A stretch of 64,000 nucleotides of DNA from positions 29,840-93,839 of the forward strand of contig NZ_SOGJ01000019.1 in NCBI RefSeq assembly GCF_004402375.1, given 5' to 3'. This stretch comes from Cryobacterium breve (GTDB taxonomy: Bacteria > Actinomycetota > Actinomycetes > Actinomycetales > Microbacteriaceae). The notes under the pieces are model-generated. The model was not told where the DNA came from. It searched no databases and worked only from the letters and a program-made list of their open reading frames with translations. Position 1 is the first letter of the stretch; each line of letters opens with the position of its first letter. A program made the position numbers and the translations under genes. This document shows, in pieces, positions 1 through 7,985 of this stretch.

Positions 1-39
1 TGCCCGGCAAAGGTTTCCCTTGACCGTCACAGGAATTTC

Positions 40-492
40 TCAGGGAGCCTCGCGGCTGATGGTCGACGCCTCGGGTCGGGAGACGTCGACGTGCTCTTTC
101 CGGCGCTCGAGGCTTACGTCTTCGTCCACGGTGACGATGCTCTTCACGAGGGTGACCCGCTCGACCGGCACGACCGACTTGGTGACTGTCACCTGCTCTT
201 CGCGCAGCAGCATCGTGTGATCGGCGTACTGGTCGAGGCCCGGTGCCGACACGGCCTGTTCCTGCTCGTCCGGAAGAATCGGCTCACGAACCAAGCGCAC
301 CTCTTCTCGGTGGATGACGACGGTGATCGTTCGTTCTTCCGACACGATGTACCGTTCGAGCCGCACCCGCTCGACGGGGACGCTCGCCAGGTGAATGCGC
401 AGCTGCTCTTCCGAGCGAGTCACGGTGACGGGAAAGGAGGCGACGGGTGTCCCGTCGTTGTTTGGTTGCGGGTCGTGCTCGCCGGCACCCAT
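40..492 (-). CDS. DUF2382 (YsnF/AvaK-type) domain protein
   Basis: This 150-residue soluble protein consists almost wholly of the DUF2382 module. Two related halves are visible: residues about 28-72 contain VPVERVRLERYIV and HREEVRLVREP, and residues about 95-140 contain VPVERVTLVKSIV and RRKEHVDV. The family is known from stress-responsive proteins of Gram-positive bacteria and cyanobacteria, but its biochemical role is not established. No signal peptide or membrane segment is seen. The ATG lies 8 bases after the stop of a 48-codon gene on the same strand and has no strong Shine-Dalgarno sequence of its own, so translational coupling is plausible. The larger PRC-barrel/DUF2382 protein upstream is a likely functional partner. 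Confidence 0.85.
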   Translation of the reverse strand: MGAGEHDPQPNNDGTPVASFPVTVTRSEEQLRIHLASVPVERVRLERYIVSEERTITVVIHREEVRLVREPILPDEQEQAVSAPGLDQYADHTMLLREEQVTVTKSVVPVERVTLVKSIVTVDEDVSLERRKEHVDVSRPEASTISREAP

Positions 493-500
493 TTTCGGAC

Positions 501-647
501 TCAGAACCTGCGACGGGTCGTACGAGCGTTTTTCGTCTTCTGGCGCGCGGACCGCATCTTGTGGAGCGCGGCCTTCCCCTGCGGGCTGCGCAGGTACTTG
601 GTGACCAGGGTCACGATGACAGGGAGAAATTTGAGGAGGCGGGCCAT
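501..647 (-). CDS. Small basic membrane-associated peptide, 48 aa
   Basis: A short reading frame starts MARLLKFLPVIVTLVTKYLR and ends in the arginine-rich RTTRRRF. The first 20 residues form a hydrophobic amphipathic segment and the rest is strongly basic, as in small membrane-anchored peptides. It sits between two DUF2382 genes on the same strand, and its stop is 8 bases upstream of the next start codon. Support comes from this position and the coherent composition; the ribosome-binding site is weak. The function is unknown. It is more likely real than chance because the gap between the DUF2382 genes is otherwise empty. Confidence 0.6.
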   Translation of the reverse strand: MARLLKFLPVIVTLVTKYLRSPQGKAALHKMRSARQKTKNARTTRRRF

Positions 648-681
648 GGTGGTCTCATTTCGACTTCAGTTGGGGGAGGTG

Positions 682-733
682 AGCACAGAAGATGGCTGGG
701 CTGGACTGGTCCTGCCCAGCCACCCTCTGTGCT
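682..733 (-). terminator. Two-tier hairpin between DUF2382 genes
   Basis: The lower stem AGCACAGA/TCTGTGCT (682-689 with 726-733) and the upper stem GGCTGGGC/GCCCAGCC (694-701 with 714-721) stack around a 12-base loop. There is no T run on either side. It lies just past the PRC-barrel gene and before the 48-aa gene on the minus strand. It may be a terminator or attenuator, or may stabilise a processed transcript end. Confidence 0.5.
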
Positions 734-807
734 GGTGATTCGGTGGTGGTGTTGTGTGTGCGCTGGCGTGTTGGTGGTGGTGCCGGTGCTGGTGCGGGAG
801 CTCGGTG

Positions 808-1626
808 CTACTCCGAGGCCCGCGGGTCGCGTGGTTCGCGGCCATCGGTGTCGGCCGAGGTTCCAATGCCGGTGGGGTCGACGAGCTCGACCTGTTCCGT
901 GCGCACCTCTTCGGTGATCTGCTGCTGCTCGGTCACCGTTTCAGAGCCCAGGCTGATGCGTTCGACCGGCACTACCTCCTTGTCGACGACGACCTGATCG
1001 GCGGTGAGAACGATCTCGTGCTCCTCTTCGCTGATTTCGGGACCGTCGAGGGCATCGCCCACGTTGGCATCGGTGACGGGCTCCCGAACAAGGCGCACCT
1101 CGTCGTGACTGACCGGTACGGTGACGGTCTGCTGCTCGGTGACGACGAATTTGCGCAGTCGTGCCCGGCCGGCCTCGACCGAGCGCGTGCCGACGTTCAA
1201 TTCCTCTTCCGAACGGGTCATCGCGTCGTCCGTGGTGGGGCCTGACGTGTCGTAGCCCTCCGTCTCCGTGCTCGCCGCGGTGGAAGGTGCGTGGGCGGCG
1301 TCGGACGCAGACTGCGAGCCGTTGCCGTAGTACGTGTAGAGGGCCTTCTCGTTCTCTTCGCTGAGAGCACCGTCTGCCTCGACTCGGGGCGCGTTCTTCA
1401 CGAACTCCTTCTCGAACGGGACCGTAAGGGTGTCGTCGTCCCAGGTGGCGTGCTCGAGGGGAGCGAAGGTTTCCGAGGTGCCGAAGAGCCCGGTCTTCAC
1501 GGTTACCCAGGTGGCCTGGTCCGTGTCGGGGTCGACGTAGATCTGGCCAACGGTGCCGATCTTGTCGCCATCGGCATCCGTGATCGGTGCGCCGAGCAGG
1601 GAATTCAAGTTGCTGTTGTCAAGCAT
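808..1626 (-). CDS. PRC-barrel and DUF2382 domain protein
   Basis: A 272-residue soluble protein. Residues about 1-80 form a PRC barrel (LLGAPITDADGDKIGTVGQI, then WVTVKTGLFG). An acidic, low-complexity linker follows to about residue 135, and the DUF2382 module runs from about 138 to 258 with HDEVRLVREPV and VPVERISL. This PRC plus YsnF architecture is common in actinobacterial stress clusters. PRC barrels usually serve as protein-interaction modules, but the partner here is unknown. A GGAAAGGACAC-type ribosome-binding site precedes the ATG. It is followed on the same strand by the 48-aa peptide and the second DUF2382 gene, suggesting one unit. Confidence 0.88.
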   Translation of the reverse strand: MLDNSNLNSLLGAPITDADGDKIGTVGQIYVDPDTDQATWVTVKTGLFGTSETFAPLEHATWDDDTLTVPFEKEFVKNAPRVEADGALSEENEKALYTYYGNGSQSASDAAHAPSTAASTETEGYDTSGPTTDDAMTRSEEELNVGTRSVEAGRARLRKFVVTEQQTVTVPVSHDEVRLVREPVTDANVGDALDGPEISEEEHEIVLTADQVVVDKEVVPVERISLGSETVTEQQQITEEVRTEQVELVDPTGIGTSADTDGREPRDPRASE

Positions 1627-1688
1627 GCGAGTGTCCTTTCTTGCCGGACCAGGTGTCCGAACGCGGGTGGGGTTGGTGCGTCGGCGGG

Positions 1689-2348
1689 CTAGCGGCCGAG
1701 ACCTTCACGGTCAACGCGACGGTGGAAACGCATTCCGGCGAGGCCGCCGACGATCGCGCCGGCAAGGCTGACCAGCACGACGACGAGCGCGGTGATGATG
1801 CTGCCTGCGGTCAGGTCTCCCCCGGTGAGCGGGATGCTCGGCAAGCTGTTCACGTTTTCCAGCATGTTGATCTGGCTACCGGCAATGGCGCCGATGATCG
1901 CGGTGACGAAGGCGATGATGAGCGCCCAGACCCACACCGCGACGCCTTGCTTGACGCCGTTGAAGCGCGCCATCCGGCCGGCGACATAGCCGCCGCAGAA
2001 ATAGGAGACGAACACTACGACCGCGAGAGCGATAGCGCCGACCAACGCGAGAGTGCCGGCATTGTCAGCGGCAACTCCGGCAGCCTGATCGGCTGAATCC
2101 GTTGTATTGAAACCGACAACCGTTCCGATGCCGGCGAACAGGGCGGTGAGGATGACGGCGGTGCCGGTGGCGGTGAGCCAGCCGAAGAAAGCGGATCCCC
2201 ATTTGATCCCGCCGAAGCGCGCCTTCTCACGGTCGACGACATCGTCGCGGACCGAGCGCCCGTTGTCGGCGGGCACCGCAGCGACGGACGCATCGCGGTC
2301 GTTGGTTTCGCGACTACGGTCAGAATTGGGTGAGTCGTATGTGGCCAT
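1689..2348 (-). CDS. Four-helix membrane protein of the stress cluster
   Basis: This 219-residue protein has a polar, charged N-terminus (about 45 residues) and four hydrophobic segments, near residues 48-78, 94-122, 132-155 and 185-210. Glycine-rich helices such as AGAIVGGLAGMRFH resemble small TIGR04086-like integral proteins. The short tail is basic. GAGGAG eight bases before the ATG sets the start. It is the first gene of the minus-strand run with the PRC/DUF2382 genes, so a role in envelope stress is inferred from context only. No enzymatic motif is visible. Confidence 0.8.
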   Translation of the reverse strand: MATYDSPNSDRSRETNDRDASVAAVPADNGRSVRDDVVDREKARFGGIKWGSAFFGWLTATGTAVILTALFAGIGTVVGFNTTDSADQAAGVAADNAGTLALVGAIALAVVVFVSYFCGGYVAGRMARFNGVKQGVAVWVWALIIAFVTAIIGAIAGSQINMLENVNSLPSIPLTGGDLTAGSIITALVVVLVSLAGAIVGGLAGMRFHRRVDREGLGR

Positions 2349-2636
2349 GGCATGAGCTCCTCAAATTGTGCGGGTGTGGCATCGGGACTTCGGATGATCT
2401 CTGATTGCGCCCATCTACTGTTTCGAAAAGGGGCGCGCCGGAAGCGAACCTCGCGGGGTTGTTTCCCGGCGTGATTCCCTTACGATGTAGTCGCATCTCG
2501 GGGCGTGTCCGTCACAGAACGAGGTCATTAATCTCGCGACAACCGGCGAATTCCACGCTTCACTCGCAGAACTTTGAAAATCTCGGGAGTTCGCCTACTT
2601 TCGAAGAATGTCAAATTCGATTTCGGCTCAGGTTCC
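2349..2636. other. Divergent intergenic region, no gene seen
   Basis: This 288-base gap separates the membrane protein gene (minus) from the glycosyltransferase operon (plus). No convincing frame, strong hairpin or recognised operator was found. An AT-richer patch at about 2520-2560 may hold the operon promoter. Confidence 0.5.
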
Positions 2637-3638
2637 ATGATCGGGTACTACGTTCACCATCGTGGATCGGGTCATCTTCACCGAGCCATGGCCGTTTCCG
2701 GTGCCCTAGCCGAGCCGGTCACAATCCTGTCCTCGCTGAGTCGGCCGGCTTCGTGGACCGGCGGCTGGGTTGACTTGCCCCTGGACACCGATGTGGTTCC
2801 GGTCGATCCGGGTGCCGGAGGCGATTTCCACTGGGCTCCGCTGGGTTCCGACGGTTTGCGCGATCGCATGGCCGCTGTGTCGACCTGGATTCGAGACGCC
2901 AAACCGAGTGTCATCGTCGTTGACGTGTCGGTGGAGGTATCCGTTCTGGCACGGCTTCACGGGGTGAGAGTTGTGACCTACGCTCAGCCGGGAGATCGAT
3001 CAGATGCAGCCCACACTGTGGGCTATCGAGTGGCGTCGGCGATCATTGCGCCTTGGCCAGCCGGCATTAAGCCAACCGTCGTCGAGCCGACGGTAGAAGC
3101 CCGATTCCACCATGTCGGGGCAATCAGTCGAATCCCGGTTGCACCAGATCTTCCACGCCAGAGCAATCGAATCGCCATTCTCAATGGATCGGGTGGCCTT
3201 GGTGTCAGCACGCTGGATGCCTTCGTCGCCCAGTGCGTCGAGGCCCTGCCCGATCGTGAGTGGGTGCGACTCGAGGGCCAGTCGGCGGCGACGGTGGAGC
3301 GCACGCTGCGGGAGTGTTCGTTGGTGCTGGCTCACTGCGGTCAGAATGCGGTGGCGGAGATTGCCGCCTGTAGAACGCCGGCGATTCTGGTGCCCGAGGA
3401 TCGCCCACATGGAGAGCAAGAGGCCCTGGGACGAGCCCTGAACCAAAGTGAATTCCCAGTTGTCGTCTCCTCGCCACGTGTCGGCGCCCCTCGTGCTTCT
3501 CTCATTGACGAGGCGCTCCGCAGTGGGGGACAGGCATGGAGCGAATGGGTGGACGGAAACGCTTCGTTGCGCGCAGCATCCGTGATCGAGGCGGTCGCTT
3601 CCGGTGCGCCGGCCGACCGGGGAATGCCAACGGCATGA
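2637..3638 (+). CDS. MurG/GT28-like glycosyltransferase
   Basis: A 333-residue protein with a GT-B fold pattern. The N-terminal HHRGSGHLHRAM (residues 7-18) matches the glycine/histidine acceptor-side loop of MurG-like enzymes. The C-terminal LAHCGQNAVAEI (231-242), followed by PEDRPHGEQ, matches the nucleotide-sugar binding loop and the terminal Q of that family. The donor and acceptor cannot be told from sequence. The ATG at 2637 was preferred because it begins directly with the conserved strand; an in-frame TTG at 2574 would add an unlikely leader. Its stop overlaps the next gene in ATGA, making it the first gene of a three-glycosyltransferase operon. It is somewhat lower in GC than its neighbours. 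Confidence 0.82.
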   Translation: MIGYYVHHRGSGHLHRAMAVSGALAEPVTILSSLSRPASWTGGWVDLPLDTDVVPVDPGAGGDFHWAPLGSDGLRDRMAAVSTWIRDAKPSVIVVDVSVEVSVLARLHGVRVVTYAQPGDRSDAAHTVGYRVASAIIAPWPAGIKPTVVEPTVEARFHHVGAISRIPVAPDLPRQSNRIAILNGSGGLGVSTLDAFVAQCVEALPDREWVRLEGQSAATVERTLRECSLVLAHCGQNAVAEIAACRTPAILVPEDRPHGEQEALGRALNQSEFPVVVSSPRVGAPRASLIDEALRSGGQAWSEWVDGNASLRAASVIEAVASGAPADRGMPTA

Positions 3639-4459
3639 AGACCTTCGTGATCGTCACCGTGTCGAATCGGCGGGCTCACCTGGTCAATCAACATCGCGCT
3701 CTGGGGAACAGCGAGACCAGTCCCGACGGCTACGTCGTGGTCGCAATGAACGAACCCGACGTGAATGCTTGGTTACCCTCGACTGCCCCCGAGGCGCAGA
3801 TCGTCAACGTTCACACGTCGCCAGGTCGCCTTCCCCTGGCGACTGCGCGAAATCTCGGCGCACACCATGCCATCGAGCAGGGAGCCGAGCTGCTGGTCTT
3901 TCTCGACGTCGATTGTGTTCCCTCTGCTTCCTTGCTTTCGGCCTACGCCAGCGCGGCTCGGTTGCATCCTGAGGCCATTCTGAGCGGCGCCGTCGGCTAT
4001 CTGCCAGAGGGCACGGATGTCTGGGGAACCGGACGCGCCGCTGACGCACACTTCCACGATTTCCGCCCTCGCCTATTGCCAGGGGAGACCGCCCCTGCAG
4101 ACCCCTCGTTGTTCTGGTCCCTGTCTTTCGCCGTGACGACTCCGGTGTGGCAGCGGGTCGGAGGCTTTTGCGAAGAATACGTGGGCTATGGCGCGGAAGA
4201 CACCGATTTCGCCCGGCTTGCCTCCCGAGCCGGGACTCCCTTTCGTTGGGTGGGCGGTGCGGAGGCCTTCCACCAGTACCACTCGATTGAGTCACCCCCG
4301 ATCAGGCATCTCGAGGACATACTTCGAAACGGCAGGCTGTTCGCGAGTCGCTGGGGATTCTGGCCGATGACGGGATGGCTGGAAGCCTTTCAGGTTCGTG
4401 GTCTCGTCACCTTCGACGAAGCCACCGGTGACTGGCTCAAAGTGAGGGAATGCTCGTGA
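3635..4459 (+). CDS. GT2-family glycosyltransferase (galactosyltransferase-like C-terminus)
   Basis: A 274-residue GT-A type enzyme. It opens with the strand MKTFVIVTVSNRR, carries the metal-binding DVD in VFLDVDCVPS (residues 88-97), and has the catalytic-region motif GYGAEDTDFARLA (184-196), typical of GT2/GT7-C transferases. No membrane helix is present. The ATG overlaps the previous stop by four bases and the gene's end overlaps the next start by ten, so the three transferases are translationally coupled. They probably build one short glycan or glycoconjugate in sequence; the product is not inferable. Confidence 0.87.
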   Translation: MKTFVIVTVSNRRAHLVNQHRALGNSETSPDGYVVVAMNEPDVNAWLPSTAPEAQIVNVHTSPGRLPLATARNLGAHHAIEQGAELLVFLDVDCVPSASLLSAYASAARLHPEAILSGAVGYLPEGTDVWGTGRAADAHFHDFRPRLLPGETAPADPSLFWSLSFAVTTPVWQRVGGFCEEYVGYGAEDTDFARLASRAGTPFRWVGGAEAFHQYHSIESPPIRHLEDILRNGRLFASRWGFWPMTGWLEAFQVRGLVTFDEATGDWLKVRECS

Positions 4460-5625
4460 AGCTGGCGATTCTCAGTCACATGCATCATCCGATTGCCGAA
4501 CCGTTCGAGGGCGGCACGGAGGCGCACACGGCCATGCTCGCGAACGCTCTGGTCGAACGCGGCCACGAGGTGACCCTCTTCGCCAAGGAGGGATCTGTGA
4601 CGAAGGCGATCACCCATCAGCTTGTGCCGAAGGATTTCGAATTCATTCGAACGGCAACCCCGTGGGTGCGCGTGCAACAAGCGGGTTTTCTTGCCGAGGC
4701 GGTGCACCACAGCATCGGGGTGATCCAAGCATCGAACTTCGACGCGGTCATCAACAGTTCACTCAGCGCACTTCCGTTCTCTTTCATGCCGTCCCTTCCG
4801 ATGATGACCATCCTGCACACCCCTCCGACTCTGTCCGACGTCAACGCGGTGATCAGTGACCCCGATTGGATCCCCAGCCACCGCCACGAGTATGTGACCG
4901 TTTCCACTACCAACGCCGAGGCCTGGCGGGCGTTCTTGCCTCGGGTGGAGGTCGTGCGTAACGGAATCCACATCGATCAGTGGACTCCCGGGATTGAAGC
5001 CACTCCGGGGCTTGCGGTGTGGGCGGCACGAATAACACCCGAAAAGGGCCTGCACCTCGCGATCGACGCCGTGCGAGCAGCGGGACTCGACTTTGAGTTC
5101 GCCGGGCCCAGATCGCACGCCGACTATTTTCAGTCGGAGATTGTCCCCCGACTGGGACCGCGAGTACGGTATCGAGGCCACCTCGCCCATCGGGATCTTC
5201 GTTCGTTCTTCGCCTCCGGAGCCGTTTTCGTGGCCTCCCCACTCTGGGCGGAACCGTTCGGGCTTACCGTGGTGGAGGCACTGGCAAGCGGCACGCCCGT
5301 TGCCGCACTGCCGAATGGCGCCATGCGGGAACTGATCGGCCCTCTAGCCGGAGCAGTGGCAACCCAAACGAGTGTAGTGGCCCTGGCCGATGCCATCCGT
5401 GCAGCGCTCGAGTGCGATAGTGGGGAAGTGCGTCGATCGGCTATGCGCTTCTCGTTTGAGACGATGATTGGCCGCTATGAGGAGATCCTCGCCCGTGTCG
5501 CCGCCACGCCGATGTCTCGCAGCGGGAGATGGTGTGCTCCGATTCACAAGGCGAACGTGGGAACTAAACCGGTGGGAACGGCCCGCCAGAGCGGTGTTGA
5601 CGCCGCTCAAGAGGGCGCCCGATAG
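4450..5625 (+). CDS. GT4-family glycosyltransferase
   Basis: A 391-residue GT-B enzyme. The N-terminal acceptor domain has FEGGTEAHTAMLANALVERGHE region features (residues 19-40), the middle holds the donor-domain opening WAARITPEKGLHLAIDA, and the E-x7-E motif EPFGLTVVE spans residues 268-276, all typical of GT4. The last 40 residues are basic and lack homology signals. It is the third gene of the operon, with a ten-base overlap with the GT2 gene. No flippase, polymerase or sugar-nucleotide gene accompanies it, so the pathway must draw on precursors made elsewhere. Confidence 0.88.
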   Translation: MLVKLAILSHMHHPIAEPFEGGTEAHTAMLANALVERGHEVTLFAKEGSVTKAITHQLVPKDFEFIRTATPWVRVQQAGFLAEAVHHSIGVIQASNFDAVINSSLSALPFSFMPSLPMMTILHTPPTLSDVNAVISDPDWIPSHRHEYVTVSTTNAEAWRAFLPRVEVVRNGIHIDQWTPGIEATPGLAVWAARITPEKGLHLAIDAVRAAGLDFEFAGPRSHADYFQSEIVPRLGPRVRYRGHLAHRDLRSFFASGAVFVASPLWAEPFGLTVVEALASGTPVAALPNGAMRELIGPLAGAVATQTSVVALADAIRAALECDSGEVRRSAMRFSFETMIGRYEEILARVAATPMSRSGRWCAPIHKANVGTKPVGTARQSGVDAAQEGAR

Positions 5626-5662
5626 TGACGTCAGGTGGGTGAGAGCCGACTGAGCGCCCGGT

Positions 5663-6115
5663 TCAACTACCCTGCACGTGAGGGGGCCGGGCTTCGTGGT
5701 GCGGCATCCCGTGACTGCGCCGATCTTCTTTCATTTCCGCCTCGTAGAGGTGCTTTTTGCCCTCGGCCAGCGTTTGCCGCGCTTCTCGTTCCGCGGCCAC
5801 GAATGTGGTGTAGTAGTTGCTGTCGTAGTCCTCGATGATCTGGAATGTCCATCGGCCGTCAATCACATTTCGGCCGATCAACGTTTTCTCCAGGCCGTCA
5901 GCAATAGCACCATGGCCTGCCACGCGCATCAGCTCCGCAGCCTCCCCGAGAGCGAGATCTGCCTTCCCCGTGAGACGGTGAAATCCGTACAGAAGGCCGC
6001 GAGCGTGCTCGACGACTTCCAACGCTTCGGAAAGTTTGCCGAGCGCCGCGATCGTTTCATCGGAAACGTTCTCTGGCCTGCGGTGTGCCTGATCGGGCGC
6101 ATCCGGTGCGGTCAT
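5663..6115 (-). CDS. Conserved hypothetical protein, 150 aa
   Basis: A 150-residue soluble, largely helical protein with LGKLSEALEVVEHARGLLYG (residues 25-44) and a central IGRNVIDGRWTFQIIEDYD stretch. A charged C-terminal tail is rich in H, E and R. GGAGGAA stands upstream of the ATG. The pattern resembles small actinobacterial proteins of unknown function. It is convergent with the glycosyltransferase operon and has no obvious partner gene. Confidence 0.75.
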   Translation of the reverse strand: MTAPDAPDQAHRRPENVSDETIAALGKLSEALEVVEHARGLLYGFHRLTGKADLALGEAAELMRVAGHGAIADGLEKTLIGRNVIDGRWTFQIIEDYDSNYYTTFVAAEREARQTLAEGKKHLYEAEMKEDRRSHGMPHHEARPPHVQGS

Positions 6116-6393
6116 GTGCGTTCCTCCGTGTGTATGCGGACCGGCTAGGTCGGGCCAGTGTAGACCATCTGTCGGTGATCCACGCCATGGTCACTTACTG
6201 GTCGACGCCCGCTCAACCTCAACCTACCGACCGGCTGAGGCTGGGCGTCGTCTCCTGAAAGGACGGCCCTGCTGCTAACAACGTGATGACTCTGTGCCTT
6301 GGTCGCCCGCGCCGCCGAATTCCAATTCCGAAAGGTGGATTGAGGTTGAAGCCAAGGCCACCGCTCCTTCCCGCATGAGCGCGCGGGACTCGA
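6116..6393. other. Intergenic region, 278 bases, no gene seen
   Basis: No coding frame is supported here. Two ten-base inverted copies of TCAACCTCAA lie at 6213-6222 and 6340-6349, too far apart for a clear hairpin. Otherwise nothing recognisable was found. Confidence 0.5.
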
Positions 6394-6720
6394 TCAGTTG
6401 TCTATCGCGGTGAGCTCCTCGAGCGCCTGGCGTGCCCGCATCACCCGCGCTTCCTCAGGTTCGTCCCACCAGTAGGGCCCTCGCTCCCCGAGACCGTGTT
6501 TGGCAATGCCCACGCGCCGGCGCGCCAGCGCCACGGCTTCGTCGTCTCCGGCCGCCTTAGCCGAGCGAACGCTCGATCTTCCCCGACCCAGCTGCGATTG
6601 CAGCAGCGTGACGACATCGGCGGGCAGGCACGGATCCGTGCGGCGCCACCGGCGACCGTTGATGACGAGCCACCGTTCATCCTCTGAACGTGCCGGCTTA
6701 TCGTGGGGCGCAGGTGTCAT
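6394..6720 (-). CDS. Small conserved actinobacterial protein, 108 aa
   Basis: The protein opens MTPAPHDKPARSEDERWLVI and continues NGRRWRRTDP. It then has a helical middle and the segment VGIAKHGLGERGPYWWDEP. Short proteins of this shape occur widely in actinobacteria and are sometimes labelled Tol-like without experimental basis; the function is unknown. The ATG at 6720 is preferred over an upstream in-frame start because the conserved part begins here and AGGAA precedes it. It lies directly downstream of a truncated SDR fragment, suggesting it flanks a deletion or insertion point. Confidence 0.7.
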   Translation of the reverse strand: MTPAPHDKPARSEDERWLVINGRRWRRTDPCLPADVVTLLQSQLGRGRSSVRSAKAAGDDEAVALARRRVGIAKHGLGERGPYWWDEPEEARVMRARQALEELTAIDN

Positions 6721-6778
6721 AACATTCCTGTGTATCCGAAAGCGCCGAGAAAACCCTGACCCTCGGCGCGGACACTTC

Positions 6779-6973
6779 CTAGGCAGCGCGCGTGACGGAT
6801 GCGTCATCGGTCACGTCGAGTTGTACGAAGCGTGCGCCGAGGGCCACGGCAGCGACCCGGCCCTTCTCAGGGTCGCGCGCCGTGAGGTAGACGGTGTGTC
6901 CGAGCGCCACGAGGCGGCGGGCGGCCTCGAAGCCGAGACCTGTGTTGGAGCCGGTGATCAGTGTGATTGTCAT
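6779..6973 (-). pseudogene. Truncated short-chain dehydrogenase (N-terminal fragment)
   Basis: Only 64 residues remain. MTITLITGSNTGLGFEAARR carries the TGxxxGxG cofactor motif, and QLDVTDDASV matches the adenine-binding region of SDR enzymes. Translation stops at TAG right after that, so the NNAG motif, catalytic Ser-Tyr-Lys and the rest of the usual 230-300 residues are absent. No continuation is seen in other frames downstream, where an unrelated gene begins. It is divergent from an intact XRE-type regulator, a common pairing in actinobacteria, so this is probably the decayed target gene. Confidence 0.78.
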
Positions 6974-7073
6974 ATATCGATGGTGCGAGCCGTCCGGCCA
7001 GAGTGCGAGGCACAGGTTGTCCATGGGACTGGCCGTACCACCCTGAGTTGACGTGAGCGGGGAGACTGGAGTG

Positions 7074-7925
7074 ATGACCTCAGAACTTGGATCCGTGCTG
7101 CGGGGATGGCGCAATCGGGTCTCCCCGGCGGCGGTAGGAATGCCGGGCGGTGCCGGGCGTCGAACTTCGGGGCTGCGCCGCGAAGAGCTCGCGACCCTCG
7201 CCGGGCTCTCGGTCGACTACATCGTGCGCCTCGAACAGGGACGTGCGCGTGCGCCCTCCGCGCCGGTGCTGGGCTCCCTGGCGCGAGCGCTTCGCCTCAC
7301 GCACGACGAGCGCGACCACCTTTACCGCGTCGCCGGCGCCGTGGTGCCAACGGACAGGGATCTCCCGCGCCACATCACGCCCAGTCTCCAACGCAACGTT
7401 GATCGACTTTCCGACACCCCTGCAAGCGTCTACTCGGCCGCCTGGGACATCGTGGCGTGGAACCCGCTGTGGGCGGCGCTTCTAGGGGACCCATCGACGC
7501 TCGCGCCGCGGAACCGGAACCTCGTCCGGCTCCTCTTCGCCGAGGGTGAGGCACCCATTGTGCGCGACGCCGCATCCCGCCTCGTCTTCGCGCGCGACAT
7601 CGCCGCCGACCTCCGGATCGCGTTCGGCCGGTATCTGGACGACTCGCGCCTCGCCCGACTTGTTGACGACCTCCGTTCGTCAAACTCTGAGTTTGCCGCA
7701 CTGAGGACCGAAACAGCCGTCAGTCGGCACGTTGCCGAGCGCAAGACGATTGCGTCGGCCCTCGTCGGCACGATCACCCTTGACTGCGACGTGCTCACCG
7801 TGCCCGGTAGCGACCTGCGCCTGGTCATCTACACCGCAGAGCCGGGCTCAGCGGATGCCGGCAAGCTCGACGTGCTCCGCGTCGCCGGACTGCAGACGTT
7901 CGCCACGGCAGCGCAGGCTTGCTAG
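7074..7925 (+). CDS. XRE-family regulator with MmyB-like ligand domain
   Basis: A 283-residue regulator. The N-terminal helix-turn-helix (residues about 5-75) includes GLRREELATLAGLSVDYIVR and LEQGRARAPS, the signature of this family. The C-terminal MmyB-type domain (about 100-275) has YSAAWDIVAWNPLWAALLGD. Such proteins usually control a neighbouring oxidoreductase gene in response to a small ligand. Here the divergent SDR is truncated, leaving the regulator without an obvious local target. GGAG just upstream of the ATG at 7074 supports this start over an earlier in-frame GTG. Confidence 0.85.
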   Translation: MTSELGSVLRGWRNRVSPAAVGMPGGAGRRTSGLRREELATLAGLSVDYIVRLEQGRARAPSAPVLGSLARALRLTHDERDHLYRVAGAVVPTDRDLPRHITPSLQRNVDRLSDTPASVYSAAWDIVAWNPLWAALLGDPSTLAPRNRNLVRLLFAEGEAPIVRDAASRLVFARDIAADLRIAFGRYLDDSRLARLVDDLRSSNSEFAALRTETAVSRHVAERKTIASALVGTITLDCDVLTVPGSDLRLVIYTAEPGSADAGKLDVLRVAGLQTFATAAQAC

Positions 7926-7985
7926 TCATCGGCCACCGCTATCGGCCCTGATGACGTGTTCGCCGGAAACGGGTCCGTGCGTAAT

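Noticed and set aside
6213..6349. Ten-base inverted copies of TCAACCTCAA
   Set aside because: Arms are short, 117 bases apart and flank no gene; likely chance in a non-coding gap.
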